Origin: CAYHPY01 sp964358485
GTDB taxonomy: Bacteria; Elusimicrobiota; Elusimicrobia; UBA1565; UBA9628
Direction: 5' to 3'
DNA length: 47,015 nucleotides
NCBI GenBank assembly: GCA_964358485.1
Contig: CAYHPY010000021.1
Coordinates: forward strand, 1 to 47,015
The translations under genes were made by a program, and so were the position numbers. Below, piece by piece: positions 39,650 through 47,015 of the stretch; position 1 is the first letter of the stretch; each line of letters starts with the position of its first letter. Under the pieces are notes generated by a model. It made no database searches. It saw nothing but the letters and a program-made list of their open reading frames with translations, and was not told where the DNA came from.

Positions 39650-40660
39650 ATGAAGAAAGTTTTTGCGCTCATCGCGGTGGCAATCCTGGCGGGAGCCGGC
39701 GGCGCCTACTGGTGGTCGGGGAAGGACAGGCGCCGCGGGGCGCAACGGGACGGCCGGACGGTCGAGGTCGCGCGCGGGTCCATCGAGCAGACCCTGGCCG
39801 CCACGGGTTCGGTGGTCCCCCTCAACCGCGTCGAGGTCCGGCCTCCCATCGGCGGCCGGGTGGAGGAACTCCTGGTCCGGGAAGGCGACCGCGTGGAGGC
39901 CGGAAGGATCATCGCCTGGCTCAGTTCCAACGACCGCGCCGCCATTCTGGACGCCGCCCGCGCCCAAGGGGAACAGGAATTCCAGCGATGGAAGGATTCC
40001 TACAAGCCCACCCCGGTCGTGGCCCCGCTCTCGGGCCTCATCATCCTGCGCAACGCGGTCGTCGGCCAGACCGTGGAGCAAAGCACCGTCCTCTTCGCCA
40101 TCGCCGACGCATTGATCGTGCTCGCCCAGGTGGATGAGTCCGAGATCGGCCGCCTGCGGCCCGGTATCCCGGCGAGAATTCTCCTGGACGCCTACCCCGG
40201 CAAGCCGGTCCTCGGGAATATCTTCGACATCCTCTACGAGGGTAAAAGCGTCTCCAGCGTCATCACCTACGGGGTCAAGGTTCGGCCGGACCATGTTCCC
40301 GCGTTCTTCCGGTCCCAAATGACCGCCAACGTCACGTTCATCATGGGCAAGAAAGAGGACGCCCTTCTGCTTCCCTCCGCCGCGGTCCAAGATCTCCCCG
40401 GCGGCGGCAAGCGCGTCATGGTTCCCGGGGCCGACGGGCCGCAACCCCTGGAGGTCAAGACCGGGATCGAAACCGGCGAACAGATTGAAATCACCTCCGG
40501 CCTTCAGGAGGGCGACCGGGTCGTCCTGACGCGGGGACGATACACCCCGCCCGAGGCGCCCCAATCGAGCCCGCTTTCCTTCGGGGGGCGGGGAACGGGG
40601 GGCGCGGGCCAGGGCGCAAGTTCGCGGGGAGAGACCCGCCCCCGACGCCGGAGCCAATAG
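39650..40660 (+). CDS. Periplasmic membrane-fusion (MacA/HlyD-like) protein
   Basis: A 336-residue adaptor. N-terminal anchor (KVFALIAVAILAGAGGAYWW). A lipoyl half (GRVEELLVREGDRVEAGRIIAWL) is joined to its partner (VVAPLSGLIILRNAVVGQTV) by an unusually short hairpin of about 35 residues, where MacA has a long alpha-hairpin reaching TolC. A beta-barrel (AQVDESEIGRLRPGIPARI) and membrane-proximal domain follow, then a disordered Gly/Arg tail. It starts 2 nt after the TolC stop and ends 3 nt before the MacB gene. Confidence 0.88.
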   Translation: MKKVFALIAVAILAGAGGAYWWSGKDRRRGAQRDGRTVEVARGSIEQTLAATGSVVPLNRVEVRPPIGGRVEELLVREGDRVEAGRIIAWLSSNDRAAILDAARAQGEQEFQRWKDSYKPTPVVAPLSGLIILRNAVVGQTVEQSTVLFAIADALIVLAQVDESEIGRLRPGIPARILLDAYPGKPVLGNIFDILYEGKSVSSVITYGVKVRPDHVPAFFRSQMTANVTFIMGKKEDALLLPSAAVQDLPGGGKRVMVPGADGPQPLEVKTGIETGEQIEITSGLQEGDRVVLTRGRYTPPEAPQSSPLSFGGRGTGGAGQGASSRGETRPRRRSQ

Positions 40661-40663
40661 GCC

Positions 40664-42634
40664 ATGCCCTTTATCGAACTCCGGGGACTGGTCCGCTCCT
40701 ACTGCGTCGGCGGGGAAGAGCTCCGGGTTCTTAAGGACGTCAACTTGACCATCGAGGAAGGGGAGTTCGTGGCCATCATGGGTCCGTCCGGCTCCGGGAA
40801 ATCCACCCTCATGCAGATTCTGGGGCTCCTCGACCGCCCCAGCGCGGGCAGCTACCGCCTCATGGGGCAGGACGTCTCCCGGCTCTCCGACGACGAGGGG
40901 GCGGCCCTTCGGTCCAAAACGATCGGATTCATTTTTCAAATGTTCAACCTTCTTCCCCGGACATCCACCCTCGACAACGTGATCCTGCCGATGATCTACT
41001 CCCGCGCCCCCCGCCGCGAGGAGCGCGCGCGGGAACTGCTGGCCGACGTGGGGCTCCAGGACCGGATTTTCCACAAACCCAACGAGCTTTCCGGAGGCCA
41101 GCAGCAGCGCGTGGCCGTCGCCCGGGCCCTGGTCAACCGCCCCCGGATCATCTTCGCCGACGAGCCCACGGGAAACCTGGCCTCCGACCAGGCCGGAGAC
41201 ATCCTCCGCCAGCTCAAACTGCTCAACCAAGCGGGCATCACCATCGTCATGGTCACCCATGAGCCCGACATCGCCGCCCATGCCGAGCGCATCATCCGCC
41301 TCAAGGACGGGGAGATCGTCTCGGACCAGTCCCGGGACGGCGGCCGGGACGGGCGGACGGCCGTCAAAGCGCCCCCTCGGACCCGGGCGGCCGAGCCCGT
41401 TTCGGCGGCGGGACTGACCTTCGCCCAGTTCCGGGAAAACGGGGGATCGGCCCTGCGCGCCATGGCGGCCAACAAATTGCGCAGCTGCCTTTCGATGCTG
41501 GGCATCCTCATCGGCGTGGGGGCGGTCATCGCCATGCTCGCCGTCGGCCAAGGCGCCCAAAAGGCCATCGAGTCCCGGATTTCCGGCCTCGGCTCCAACC
41601 TCTTGTCCCTGCGTCCCGAAGGCCGCAACGTCGGCGGCGTCCGGGGCGCCTCCGGCTCGGTCAGTCGGCTCAACGACGGGGACGTCAAGGCCATCGCCGC
41701 CCTGCCCGGCGTCCTCCGGGTCGAGGGCAACGTCCAAGGCAACGAACAGGTCGTCTACGGGGACAAAAACGCCAACACCCAGGTGACCGGCGTGACCCCC
41801 CTCTACGAGTCCATGCGCAATTCCAAACCCTATTGGGGCCGCTTTTTCACCGACGCGGAGAACCGGGACCAGGCCCGCGTGGCGCTCATCGGCACCACGG
41901 TGGCCGAGAAGCTTTTCGGGGCGGAGGACCCCGTCGACAAGCAAATCCGGGTCGGCCGGGCCTCCTTCCGGGTCATCGGAGTGCTTCCCAAAAAAGGATC
42001 GGGCGGCTTCCGGGACCAGGACGACGTGGTCCTGGTGCCTTTGGTGACCGCCCAAAAACGGATTTTCGGACAGCCCTACCTTCAAACCATCAACATCGAA
42101 TGCGAAAGCCCCGAGGCCATCGCCCAAGTCCTGGAGGACGTCCAGGTCCTGATGCGCCGCCGCCACCGCCTTCCGGATTTCCGCGAGGACGATTTCTCCA
42201 TCCGCAACATGGCGGAACTTCAGGCCGCCCTGACCGGCACGACGCAGACCTTCAGCCTCCTGCTCGGGATCGTGGCCGGCATCTCGCTTTTGGTGGGAGG
42301 CATCGGCATCATGAACATCATGCTGGTGTCGGTCTCCGAGCGCACCCGCGAGATCGGCCTGCGCAAAGCCGTGGGCGCTCCCCGCCAAGCCATCCTCTCC
42401 CAATTCCTCATCGAGGCGGCCGTCCTTTCCACCGTCGGCGGGGTGGCCGGAATCCTCCTCGGGGTCTCGGTCTCCCTGATCCTGTCCAAATTCGCCGGCT
42501 GGGCCGCAATCGTTCGCCCCGACGCCGTTCTCCTGGCCTTCGTCTTCTCCGCGGGCGTCGGCATCATCTTCGGCTTCTGGCCCGCCCGCAAAGCCTCCCT
42601 CCTCTCCCCCATCGAAGCCCTCCGCTACGAATAA
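40664..42634 (+). CDS. macB: MacB-type ABC transporter, fused ATPase and permease
   Basis: A 656-residue inner-membrane protein. ATPase domain (1-225) with Walker A GPSGSGKST, the Q-loop in FIFQMFN, signature LSGGQQQR and Walker B IIFADEP. After a linker the permease has TM1 (about 268-290), a large periplasmic MacB_PCD domain (about 300-510), and three more membrane helices with the FtsX motif VSERTREIGLRKAVGA. Such transporters are mechanotransmitters exporting peptides, toxins or lipoprotein-type substrates with MacA and TolC. It is the last gene of the sigma-linked operon and is followed by a palindrome. Confidence 0.93.
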   Translation: MPFIELRGLVRSYCVGGEELRVLKDVNLTIEEGEFVAIMGPSGSGKSTLMQILGLLDRPSAGSYRLMGQDVSRLSDDEGAALRSKTIGFIFQMFNLLPRTSTLDNVILPMIYSRAPRREERARELLADVGLQDRIFHKPNELSGGQQQRVAVARALVNRPRIIFADEPTGNLASDQAGDILRQLKLLNQAGITIVMVTHEPDIAAHAERIIRLKDGEIVSDQSRDGGRDGRTAVKAPPRTRAAEPVSAAGLTFAQFRENGGSALRAMAANKLRSCLSMLGILIGVGAVIAMLAVGQGAQKAIESRISGLGSNLLSLRPEGRNVGGVRGASGSVSRLNDGDVKAIAALPGVLRVEGNVQGNEQVVYGDKNANTQVTGVTPLYESMRNSKPYWGRFFTDAENRDQARVALIGTTVAEKLFGAEDPVDKQIRVGRASFRVIGVLPKKGSGGFRDQDDVVLVPLVTAQKRIFGQPYLQTINIECESPEAIAQVLEDVQVLMRRRHRLPDFREDDFSIRNMAELQAALTGTTQTFSLLLGIVAGISLLVGGIGIMNIMLVSVSERTREIGLRKAVGAPRQAILSQFLIEAAVLSTVGGVAGILLGVSVSLILSKFAGWAAIVRPDAVLLAFVFSAGVGIIFGFWPARKASLLSPIEALRYE

Positions 42635-42690
42635 TTGGGGACACCCCCCATTTTTACCATTGATGGTAAAAATGGGGGGTGTCCCCAATT
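42633..42690. repeat. 58-bp perfect palindrome, REP/MITE-like, bidirectional terminator candidate
   Basis: Two 28-nt arms (42633-42660 and 42663-42690) are exact reverse complements around TG. Each arm has AATTGGGGACACCCCCC followed by ATTTTTACCAT or its complement. A further GGGGACAC copy (minus strand) lies at about 42694-42703 before the asnS stop. It starts within the macB stop codon. GGGGACAC palindromes resemble elements mobilised by IS200/IS605-type (RAYT) transposases; no transposase is in the window. It also separates two convergent transcripts. Confidence 0.85.
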
Positions 42691-42703
42691 AATGTGTGTC
42701 CCC

Positions 42704-44104
42704 TTAAAAGGAGGCGTTGCCGGGTGTGCGGGGGAAGGGGATGACGTCGCGGACGTTGGCCATGCCGGTGGCGTAGATGATCGTGCGCTCAAAACCCAGG
42801 CCGAAGCCGGCGTGGGGGACGGAGCCGTAGCGGCGCAGGTCGCGATACCAGGAGTAGGCCCGCTTGTCGAGCTTCATTTCGTCCATGCGGGCGTCCAGGA
42901 CGTCCAGCCGGTCCTCGCGCTGGGATCCGCCGATGATCTCGCCGATGCCGGGGGCCAAAACATCCATGGCGGCCACGGTGCGGCCATCGTCGTTGACGCG
43001 CATGTAGAACGCCTTGATCGCCTTCGGGTAATTCATCACGACGACCGGGCGCTTGACGAATTCCTCGGTGAGCCACCGTTCATGCTCGGTTTGCAGATCA
43101 ATGCCCCAGGACACCGGATACTGAAAATTCTTCCCTGATTTTTGGAGGGCGGCCACCGCGTCTGCGTAATCCATCCGCTCGAAGCTGGAGCCCACGAAGC
43201 GCTCCAAGCGGGCGATGCAGTCCTTGTCCACGCGCTCGGCAAAGAATCTCATGTCGTCACCCCGCTCATTGAGCAGGGCCTTGAACAAATATTTCAGGAA
43301 CTCCTCGGCCAGATCCGCGTCGGCCTTGAGATCGGCGAAGGCCACCTCCGGCTCGATCATCCAGAACTCGGCCAAGTGCCGGGGGGTCGTGGAATTCTCC
43401 GCCCGGAAGGTGGGCCCGAAGGTGTAGACCTTCGAAAGCGCCAGGCAATAGGCCTCAACGTTGAGCTGTCCGGAGACCGTCAGATAGGTGGGCTTGGCGA
43501 AGAAATCCTTGCCCTCGTCGAGCTTTCCTTCGGCGGTGCGCGGAGGGTTGGCCAGGTCCAAGGTGGAGACGCGAAACATCGCCCCGGCGCCCTCGCAGTC
43601 GGCCCCGGTCACGATCGGGGTGTGGACCCAGTAAAAGCCCCGCTCGTGGAAAAATCGATGGACGGCCTGGCTCAGGCAATGGCGCACGCGGGCCACGGCG
43701 CCGAAGGTGTTGGTCCGGGGACGTAAATGCGCCACCTCGCGCAAATATTCGTAGGTGTGGTGCTTCGGGCTGATCGGGTAGCTATCGGGCTGGTCCACCC
43801 AACCCACAACCTCGAATTTTTCGGCCTGAAGCTCGAAGGATTGCCCCTTGCCCTGGGAACGCGCCAAGGTCCCGGTGGCTTGGATCGAGCAGCCCGCCGT
43901 CACCTTCAGGACGTCTCCCTCATAATTGGCCAGGCTCGCCGGCGCCACGATCTGGAGCGAATCGAAGCAGGAACCGTCGTTGAGATGGACAAAGGAGAAG
44001 CCGCCCTTGGAATCCCGGCGGGAACGCGCCCAACCCCGGACGGTGACCTTGGACCCCTCCGGGAGTTTCCCGGCCAGGGCGTCAGCGACCGTCGCGAGCG
44101 CCAT
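42704..44104 (-). CDS. asnS: Asparaginyl-tRNA synthetase
   Basis: A 466-residue class IIb synthetase that charges tRNA-Asn. N-terminal OB-fold anticodon domain (VTVRGWARSRRDSKGGFSFV), then class II motif 2 (FGPTFRAENSTTPRHLAEFW) and motif 3 (GFGLGFERTIIY). The segment VAFADLKADADLAEEFLKY is typical of AsnRS rather than AspRS. ATG 44104 is the conserved start; it lies 23 nt inside the mltA gene, so translation is coupled. Its 3' end is 13 nt from the palindrome. Confidence 0.96.
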   Translation of the reverse strand: MALATVADALAGKLPEGSKVTVRGWARSRRDSKGGFSFVHLNDGSCFDSLQIVAPASLANYEGDVLKVTAGCSIQATGTLARSQGKGQSFELQAEKFEVVGWVDQPDSYPISPKHHTYEYLREVAHLRPRTNTFGAVARVRHCLSQAVHRFFHERGFYWVHTPIVTGADCEGAGAMFRVSTLDLANPPRTAEGKLDEGKDFFAKPTYLTVSGQLNVEAYCLALSKVYTFGPTFRAENSTTPRHLAEFWMIEPEVAFADLKADADLAEEFLKYLFKALLNERGDDMRFFAERVDKDCIARLERFVGSSFERMDYADAVAALQKSGKNFQYPVSWGIDLQTEHERWLTEEFVKRPVVVMNYPKAIKAFYMRVNDDGRTVAAMDVLAPGIGEIIGGSQREDRLDVLDARMDEMKLDKRAYSWYRDLRRYGSVPHAGFGLGFERTIIYATGMANVRDVIPFPRTPGNASF

Positions 44105-45368
44105 GGGCGGGATCCTTGAGGACCAGGAAATAGAGTTTTCCGGGGAAAAGCATGTTGTGCGCCTCGGCCTCGGCCTTGGGCCCGCCGCCCCAGAAGAGAT
44201 CGACGCGGGTGGGGCCCCGGATGGCGGAGCCGGTGTCGTGGGTAAAAATAAAACGGGTAAAATCCTCGAAACGAACGATCCGCCCGTTGTCGTCGGCCAC
44301 GGGTTTTTTTGAGATGATGAGCCCGCCCAAACCGAGGGGCACCCGAGATGGGTCCACGGCAATGGACCGCCCCCCGACCAACTCCAAACCGGAGGCGCCC
44401 CAAGGGCCTCCCGGCCCGGCTTCCTTAAAGAAAACATAACGGGGATTGAGGCCCACCAGCTCCGCCTCCCGTTCCGGGGTCTGGGATTTCAGGTAGGCCA
44501 GGATCTCCATCGAAGGCGTGCTCCGCGGGATCAAGCCGCAGTCCATGAGCGCCCGCCCGACGGATTTGAAAACATGCCCATTGGCCCCGTCGAAGGCCAG
44601 GCGCTTGCGCCGTCCGTCCGGAAACACCGCCCAACCCGAGCCTTCGGTTTGCAGGATCAGCAGGTCCGTGGCATGGCGGGTCCGGTAGAGTTCAAGGCCT
44701 CGTCCGGCCAGGGAGCCGCCGAAAATTTCGGAACGGCTGTCATAGGGAACAAAACCGCCTTTGCCGTCGGAGCGGCCGTAATCGAACGGAAGGCCGAGGG
44801 AAGAATCGATGCGGACAAGGTCCGAGGGGCGGGAAAGAACGGGAACAGTTCCGGTCTCGCCTCCGGGCGAGACCGGGATGTCGGCGTCGAAGTAAGCCGT
44901 TACCGTTCCTTTGTGTTCTCCCGCGTCCGTCACCGCCCAAAACAAGTCGAACTTCTCAACCAAAGCCTGTTTCAGCGCGGCGGGATCTTGAATGCTTTCC
45001 AGAAGAGAGGCCAAGGCGGAGAAGCTTTCGGCCATGCGGGCGGCGGAATAGCGCCGAGAGCCCACCGCAACGGTCGTCCCCGGGGGACGCCGCTCCCAAT
45101 AGCCCAGCGTGCGGCGGGCGGCCAGGACGGCGGAAGCCCGGTCCAGGTCGTCGGCGGGAATCGGAAGGTCGGCAGGACCGGCGGGGTCCAGGCGCTGGAT
45201 GGCGAAATCGGCTTGCGGCTCCAGGGGCTCGATCCGCTGACCGGAGAGGGGACAGTCGGAAACTTGGGAAGTCCTGGGAACGGAAAGGGTTTCAGGAAGA
45301 GAGGGCGGCCACGACTCGGCGAAAGCCGAGAGGGAAACGGCAATCAACAACGGAATAACGGAAAGCAT
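44082..45368 (-). CDS. mltA: MltA-type lytic transglycosylase with 3D domain
   Basis: A 428-residue peptidoglycan lytic transglycosylase. Signal peptide (IPLLIAVSLSAFAE); no lipobox Cys, unlike E. coli MltA. The MltA domain shows GTVTAYFD and the LVGLNPRYVFF segment; the 3D domain follows with VDPSRVPLG and the catalytic Asp in FTHDTGSAIRGPTRVDLFWG. It cleaves glycan strands forming 1,6-anhydro-MurNAc ends. It overlaps asnS by 23 bp. TATCAT lies 13 nt before ATG 45368. Confidence 0.9.
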   Translation of the reverse strand: MLSVIPLLIAVSLSAFAESWPPSLPETLSVPRTSQVSDCPLSGQRIEPLEPQADFAIQRLDPAGPADLPIPADDLDRASAVLAARRTLGYWERRPPGTTVAVGSRRYSAARMAESFSALASLLESIQDPAALKQALVEKFDLFWAVTDAGEHKGTVTAYFDADIPVSPGGETGTVPVLSRPSDLVRIDSSLGLPFDYGRSDGKGGFVPYDSRSEIFGGSLAGRGLELYRTRHATDLLILQTEGSGWAVFPDGRRKRLAFDGANGHVFKSVGRALMDCGLIPRSTPSMEILAYLKSQTPEREAELVGLNPRYVFFKEAGPGGPWGASGLELVGGRSIAVDPSRVPLGLGGLIISKKPVADDNGRIVRFEDFTRFIFTHDTGSAIRGPTRVDLFWGGGPKAEAEAHNMLFPGKLYFLVLKDPAHGARDGR

Positions 45369-45414
45369 GGGGAACGAGGCAATGATAGAACATTTCCAGG
45401 CGACCTGACGGCCG

Positions 45415-46242
45415 CTATTTATTCCAGTCGCTTGGCAGCGACTGGTTCAAGTCCATCTCCTTAAACTTCTTGGCCCGGGTCATGATGGGCGGGTGGTCCG
45501 CAGCCTCCTTGAGGTCCATCACCCAGAAGAAGTCCTTGGCGTGGAGCATCATGGAGGAGCCCTTGGCCTTGTATTTCAGCCGCCCCAAGGATCTATTGAA
45601 CTGCTCCACGATTTCCCGACCCTTGAGGTCGGCGGCTTCCTCGAAGGGAAATTGAAAGGCGGCCAAATCGGCCCCTTTGTCCTTTTGAAACCGGGCCAGC
45701 TTGGTTTTCGTGTCGAGATCGGCGAAGGAGAAATCCTTCCCGGACTGCTCGTCATACCAGGCCTCGAAGACCTTCGCGTTGTTGTCGGCCACGAGCTTGG
45801 GATGATTGAGGACCAAATGAGCCATTTCATGAGCCATGACGAACGCCAGCTCATCCTGGTCATGGCAGATGGAAAACAGCTCGACGGTTGCCATGATGAC
45901 GGCGTTGTTATTGCCCTTGTTCATCCCGATGTTCGGGGCGAAGGCCGCCGCGCCCACCCCCCGGAACTGCGGAGGAATCTCCCCGTCCTTGAAACTGCCG
46001 TCCATATTCTTGACGAACTTGCCCTCCGCGTCCTTCTGAGGCTGGGGAAAGTAGGCGAAATTCGTGTTCGTCGCGTAGCCTGAGGCTCCCTTGATGTCGA
46101 CGAAGGCCTCGTTGAGCCTCTCCCGGAAATCGTTGCCCCAGCCGGGGCTCATGGGAGTTCTGGTGCCTGGGCCGTCGGCGGCGGCGGCAAAGGTGGGAAA
46201 CAAAACGACGGCGAGGACCAGAATCGAAAGGGTTTTTCCCAT
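45415..46242 (-). CDS. Secreted M48-like metalloprotease
   Basis: A 275-residue protein with a signal peptide (TLSILVLAVVLFPTFAAA). The zincin motif is HEMAH (AFVMAHEMAHLVLNHPK) and the third-ligand motif is FEEAADLKG, matching the M48 ExEAD pattern. A His-containing DHPP motif near the C-terminus (ADHPPIMTRAKKF) also fits M48 quality-control proteases of the BepA/LoiP type. ATG 46242 has GGAGG 7 nt upstream. 47 bp separates it from mltA. Probable periplasmic envelope quality control. Confidence 0.85.
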   Translation of the reverse strand: MGKTLSILVLAVVLFPTFAAAADGPGTRTPMSPGWGNDFRERLNEAFVDIKGASGYATNTNFAYFPQPQKDAEGKFVKNMDGSFKDGEIPPQFRGVGAAAFAPNIGMNKGNNNAVIMATVELFSICHDQDELAFVMAHEMAHLVLNHPKLVADNNAKVFEAWYDEQSGKDFSFADLDTKTKLARFQKDKGADLAAFQFPFEEAADLKGREIVEQFNRSLGRLKYKAKGSSMMLHAKDFFWVMDLKEAADHPPIMTRAKKFKEMDLNQSLPSDWNK

Positions 46243-46313
46243 GGAAACTCCTCCGGACCGGCTCACTCAAGTGTAGCCCCAGGGTTGGAAATCCGCAAGC
46301 CCCTCCCCGGCGT

Positions 46314-46850
46314 CTATCTGGAAAGTTGCCGGACGAGCCGCTCCAGAAAACCCGCCAGGCGCGAGGGCTCGTTGGGGGCCGAGCCCGCGGGGGCGGGGTC
46401 CGGGGCAGGGTGGACGACAAGGCCCAAGGAGCCGTTGTAGACCGTCGCCTCGATGATCGACCCGTCCCAGCCGGCGTTGACCGTCAGGCTGTCGCGTACG
46501 CCCCGGTCCCCGCGGCAGACGGCCGTCAGACGGAGCGGATGAATGTCCCCCCCGCTCCCGGAGACCGGCCGCGAAACATAAAGGGTGTTCTCCGCCCGGG
46601 TTCCGGCGGGGCAGTCCTGGCCGTCGATCGGCTCCAGGACCCGCACGATGGAGACCGCGTAGACGCCGCCTCCCGCGCGGACGGTTTCCACCCGGTCGGG
46701 ACGGGTCTCGGCCCGGCGGATCATCCTCTTGACGGCCGCCTCTTCCGCGATCCGGGCGGGGGCGACCGCGGCCCCGGGCCCGGCGGGCGGCGCCTCCACG
46801 GCCCAAACATTTCCGGCAGCAAGCGCCAGAAGCAACGCTGAAATTTTCAC
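46314..46850 (-). CDS. Secreted protein of unknown function
   Basis: A 178-residue protein with signal peptide (ISALLLALAAGNVWAVEA). The body has a helical Arg-rich part, then a beta-rich domain with a Cys pair (GQDCPAGTRAENTLYVS and AVCRGDRG). No family recognised. GTG 46850 has GGAGG 8 nt upstream and follows the stop of the next upstream gene by 1 nt, so it is part of an operon running from beyond the right edge. Confidence 0.7.
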   Translation of the reverse strand: MKISALLLALAAGNVWAVEAPPAGPGAAVAPARIAEEAAVKRMIRRAETRPDRVETVRAGGGVYAVSIVRVLEPIDGQDCPAGTRAENTLYVSRPVSGSGGDIHPLRLTAVCRGDRGVRDSLTVNAGWDGSIIEATVYNGSLGLVVHPAPDPAPAGSAPNEPSRLAGFLERLVRQLSR

Positions 46851-46851
46851 C

Positions 46852-47015
46852 TTATCGTCCTCCCTCGAAAAGCGCGTCCGCTCCCCGCTCCTGGAGCAGT
46901 TTCATCACCGGCTTGAGGGCGGGGACGGGCGCGGGGGCCGCCACGGCCTTGCGCAAGGACGGAAGGCGGCCGTAGAGCGCGTCGCCGGGACAGCTCGTGC
47001 CCTGCTGGTCCCGGT
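46852..47015 (-). CDS. C-terminal end of a gene entering from the right edge
   Basis: An open minus-strand frame of 53 codons to TAA 46852-46854, reading RDQQGTSCPGDALYGRLPS then a Pro/Ala stretch, KPVMKLLQERGADALFEGGR. It ends 1 nt before the next start. The SCPGDALYG motif echoes the QDCPAG motif of the following protein, suggesting related secreted proteins. The start is outside the window. Confidence 0.6.
   Translation of the reverse strand, partial: RDQQGTSCPGDALYGRLPSLRKAVAAPAPVPALKPVMKLLQERGADALFEGGR

Noticed and set aside
39518..42688. A 1056-codon minus-strand open frame opposite the MacA/MacB genes
   Set aside because: It is the antisense shadow of high-GC coding sequence. The plus-strand frames have intact family motifs; this one is rich in Gly, Asp and Arg with no motif.
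1..47015. tRNA genes, CRISPR arrays, insertion-sequence transposases or prophage genes
   Set aside because: I looked in the intergenic gaps and protein list and saw no cloverleaf with TTCGA loop, no regular spacer arrays, and no transposase or phage protein motif.

Overview
The window looks like a chromosomal segment of a GC-rich, didermic (Gram-negative type) bacterium. Outer-membrane and envelope functions are plentiful: TolC, MacA/MacB-like efflux, an MltA-type transglycosylase, beta-barrel proteins, a PorV/UPF0164-type protein and many signal peptides. The gene mix (several PilB/PilT-type ATPases, a FlgD-like C-terminal Ig domain beside a PorV-like protein, a NadD-YqeK fusion) reminds me of high-GC Elusimicrobiota. 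That placement is inference; no rRNA or other phylogenetic marker was computed. No tRNA, rRNA, CRISPR array, transposase or phage gene was recognised. The one clear stable RNA is RNase P RNA (rnpB, minus strand, about 33068-33440).

Layout. 0-5.4 kb: secreted HEAT-repeat protein, a short PilB/GspE-type ATPase, a small helical protein, an aldehyde dehydrogenase of the non-phosphorylating GAPDH type, and a PlsC acyltransferase. 5.4-10.6 kb (minus): a membrane adenylate cyclase with a C-terminal PilZ domain, then an overlapping operon of START-domain protein, DUF1015 protein, glycosyltransferase 2 and HemK-like methyltransferase. 10.7-17.5 kb: lineage-specific secreted proteins (zinc-ribbon membrane protein, TPR protein, lipoprotein plus HExxH protein, and a protein built of 32-residue repeats), with a structured RNA leader candidate at 13.6-13.73 kb. 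17.6-25 kb: a long plus-strand operon nadD-yqeK fusion, LytR_C protein, pilT, cNMP-binding protein, rsfS, second pilT, argS, DUF962, then a convergent hemerythrin gene. 25.6-28.2 kb: outer-membrane/secretion cluster. 28.2-30.4 kb (minus): retropepsin-like protease, SIS protein, esterase. 30.4-34.8 kb: hemB and guaB (divergent), rnpB, zinc-ribbon coiled-coil protein and a CbiX-like chelatase (divergent). 35.7-42.6 kb: response regulator, then a tightly coupled run of membrane protein, ECF sigma, anti-sigma, Spy-like protein, TolC, membrane-fusion protein and MacB. 42.6-47 kb (minus): asnS, mltA, an M48-like metalloprotease and two secreted or partial proteins.

The most distinctive regulatory feature is the repeated placement of a good -10 hexamer only 6-7 nt before the start codon (51-, 221+, 1272+, 7094-, 10616-, 12158-, 17591+, 27123+, 31415-, 34248-, 34272+, 35553-). 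This implies leaderless mRNAs for many first genes of transcription units, while internal genes use Shine-Dalgarno sites or ATGA/GTGA/TTGA stop-start overlaps. In three places divergent genes share overlapping -10 elements. Other points of interest are the RNA leader with competing helices, the cyclase-PilZ fusion, an aldehyde dehydrogenase lacking its usual glutamate, the ECF-sigma-linked efflux operon, a 58-bp perfect palindrome, and a C17 tract in a response-regulator gene.
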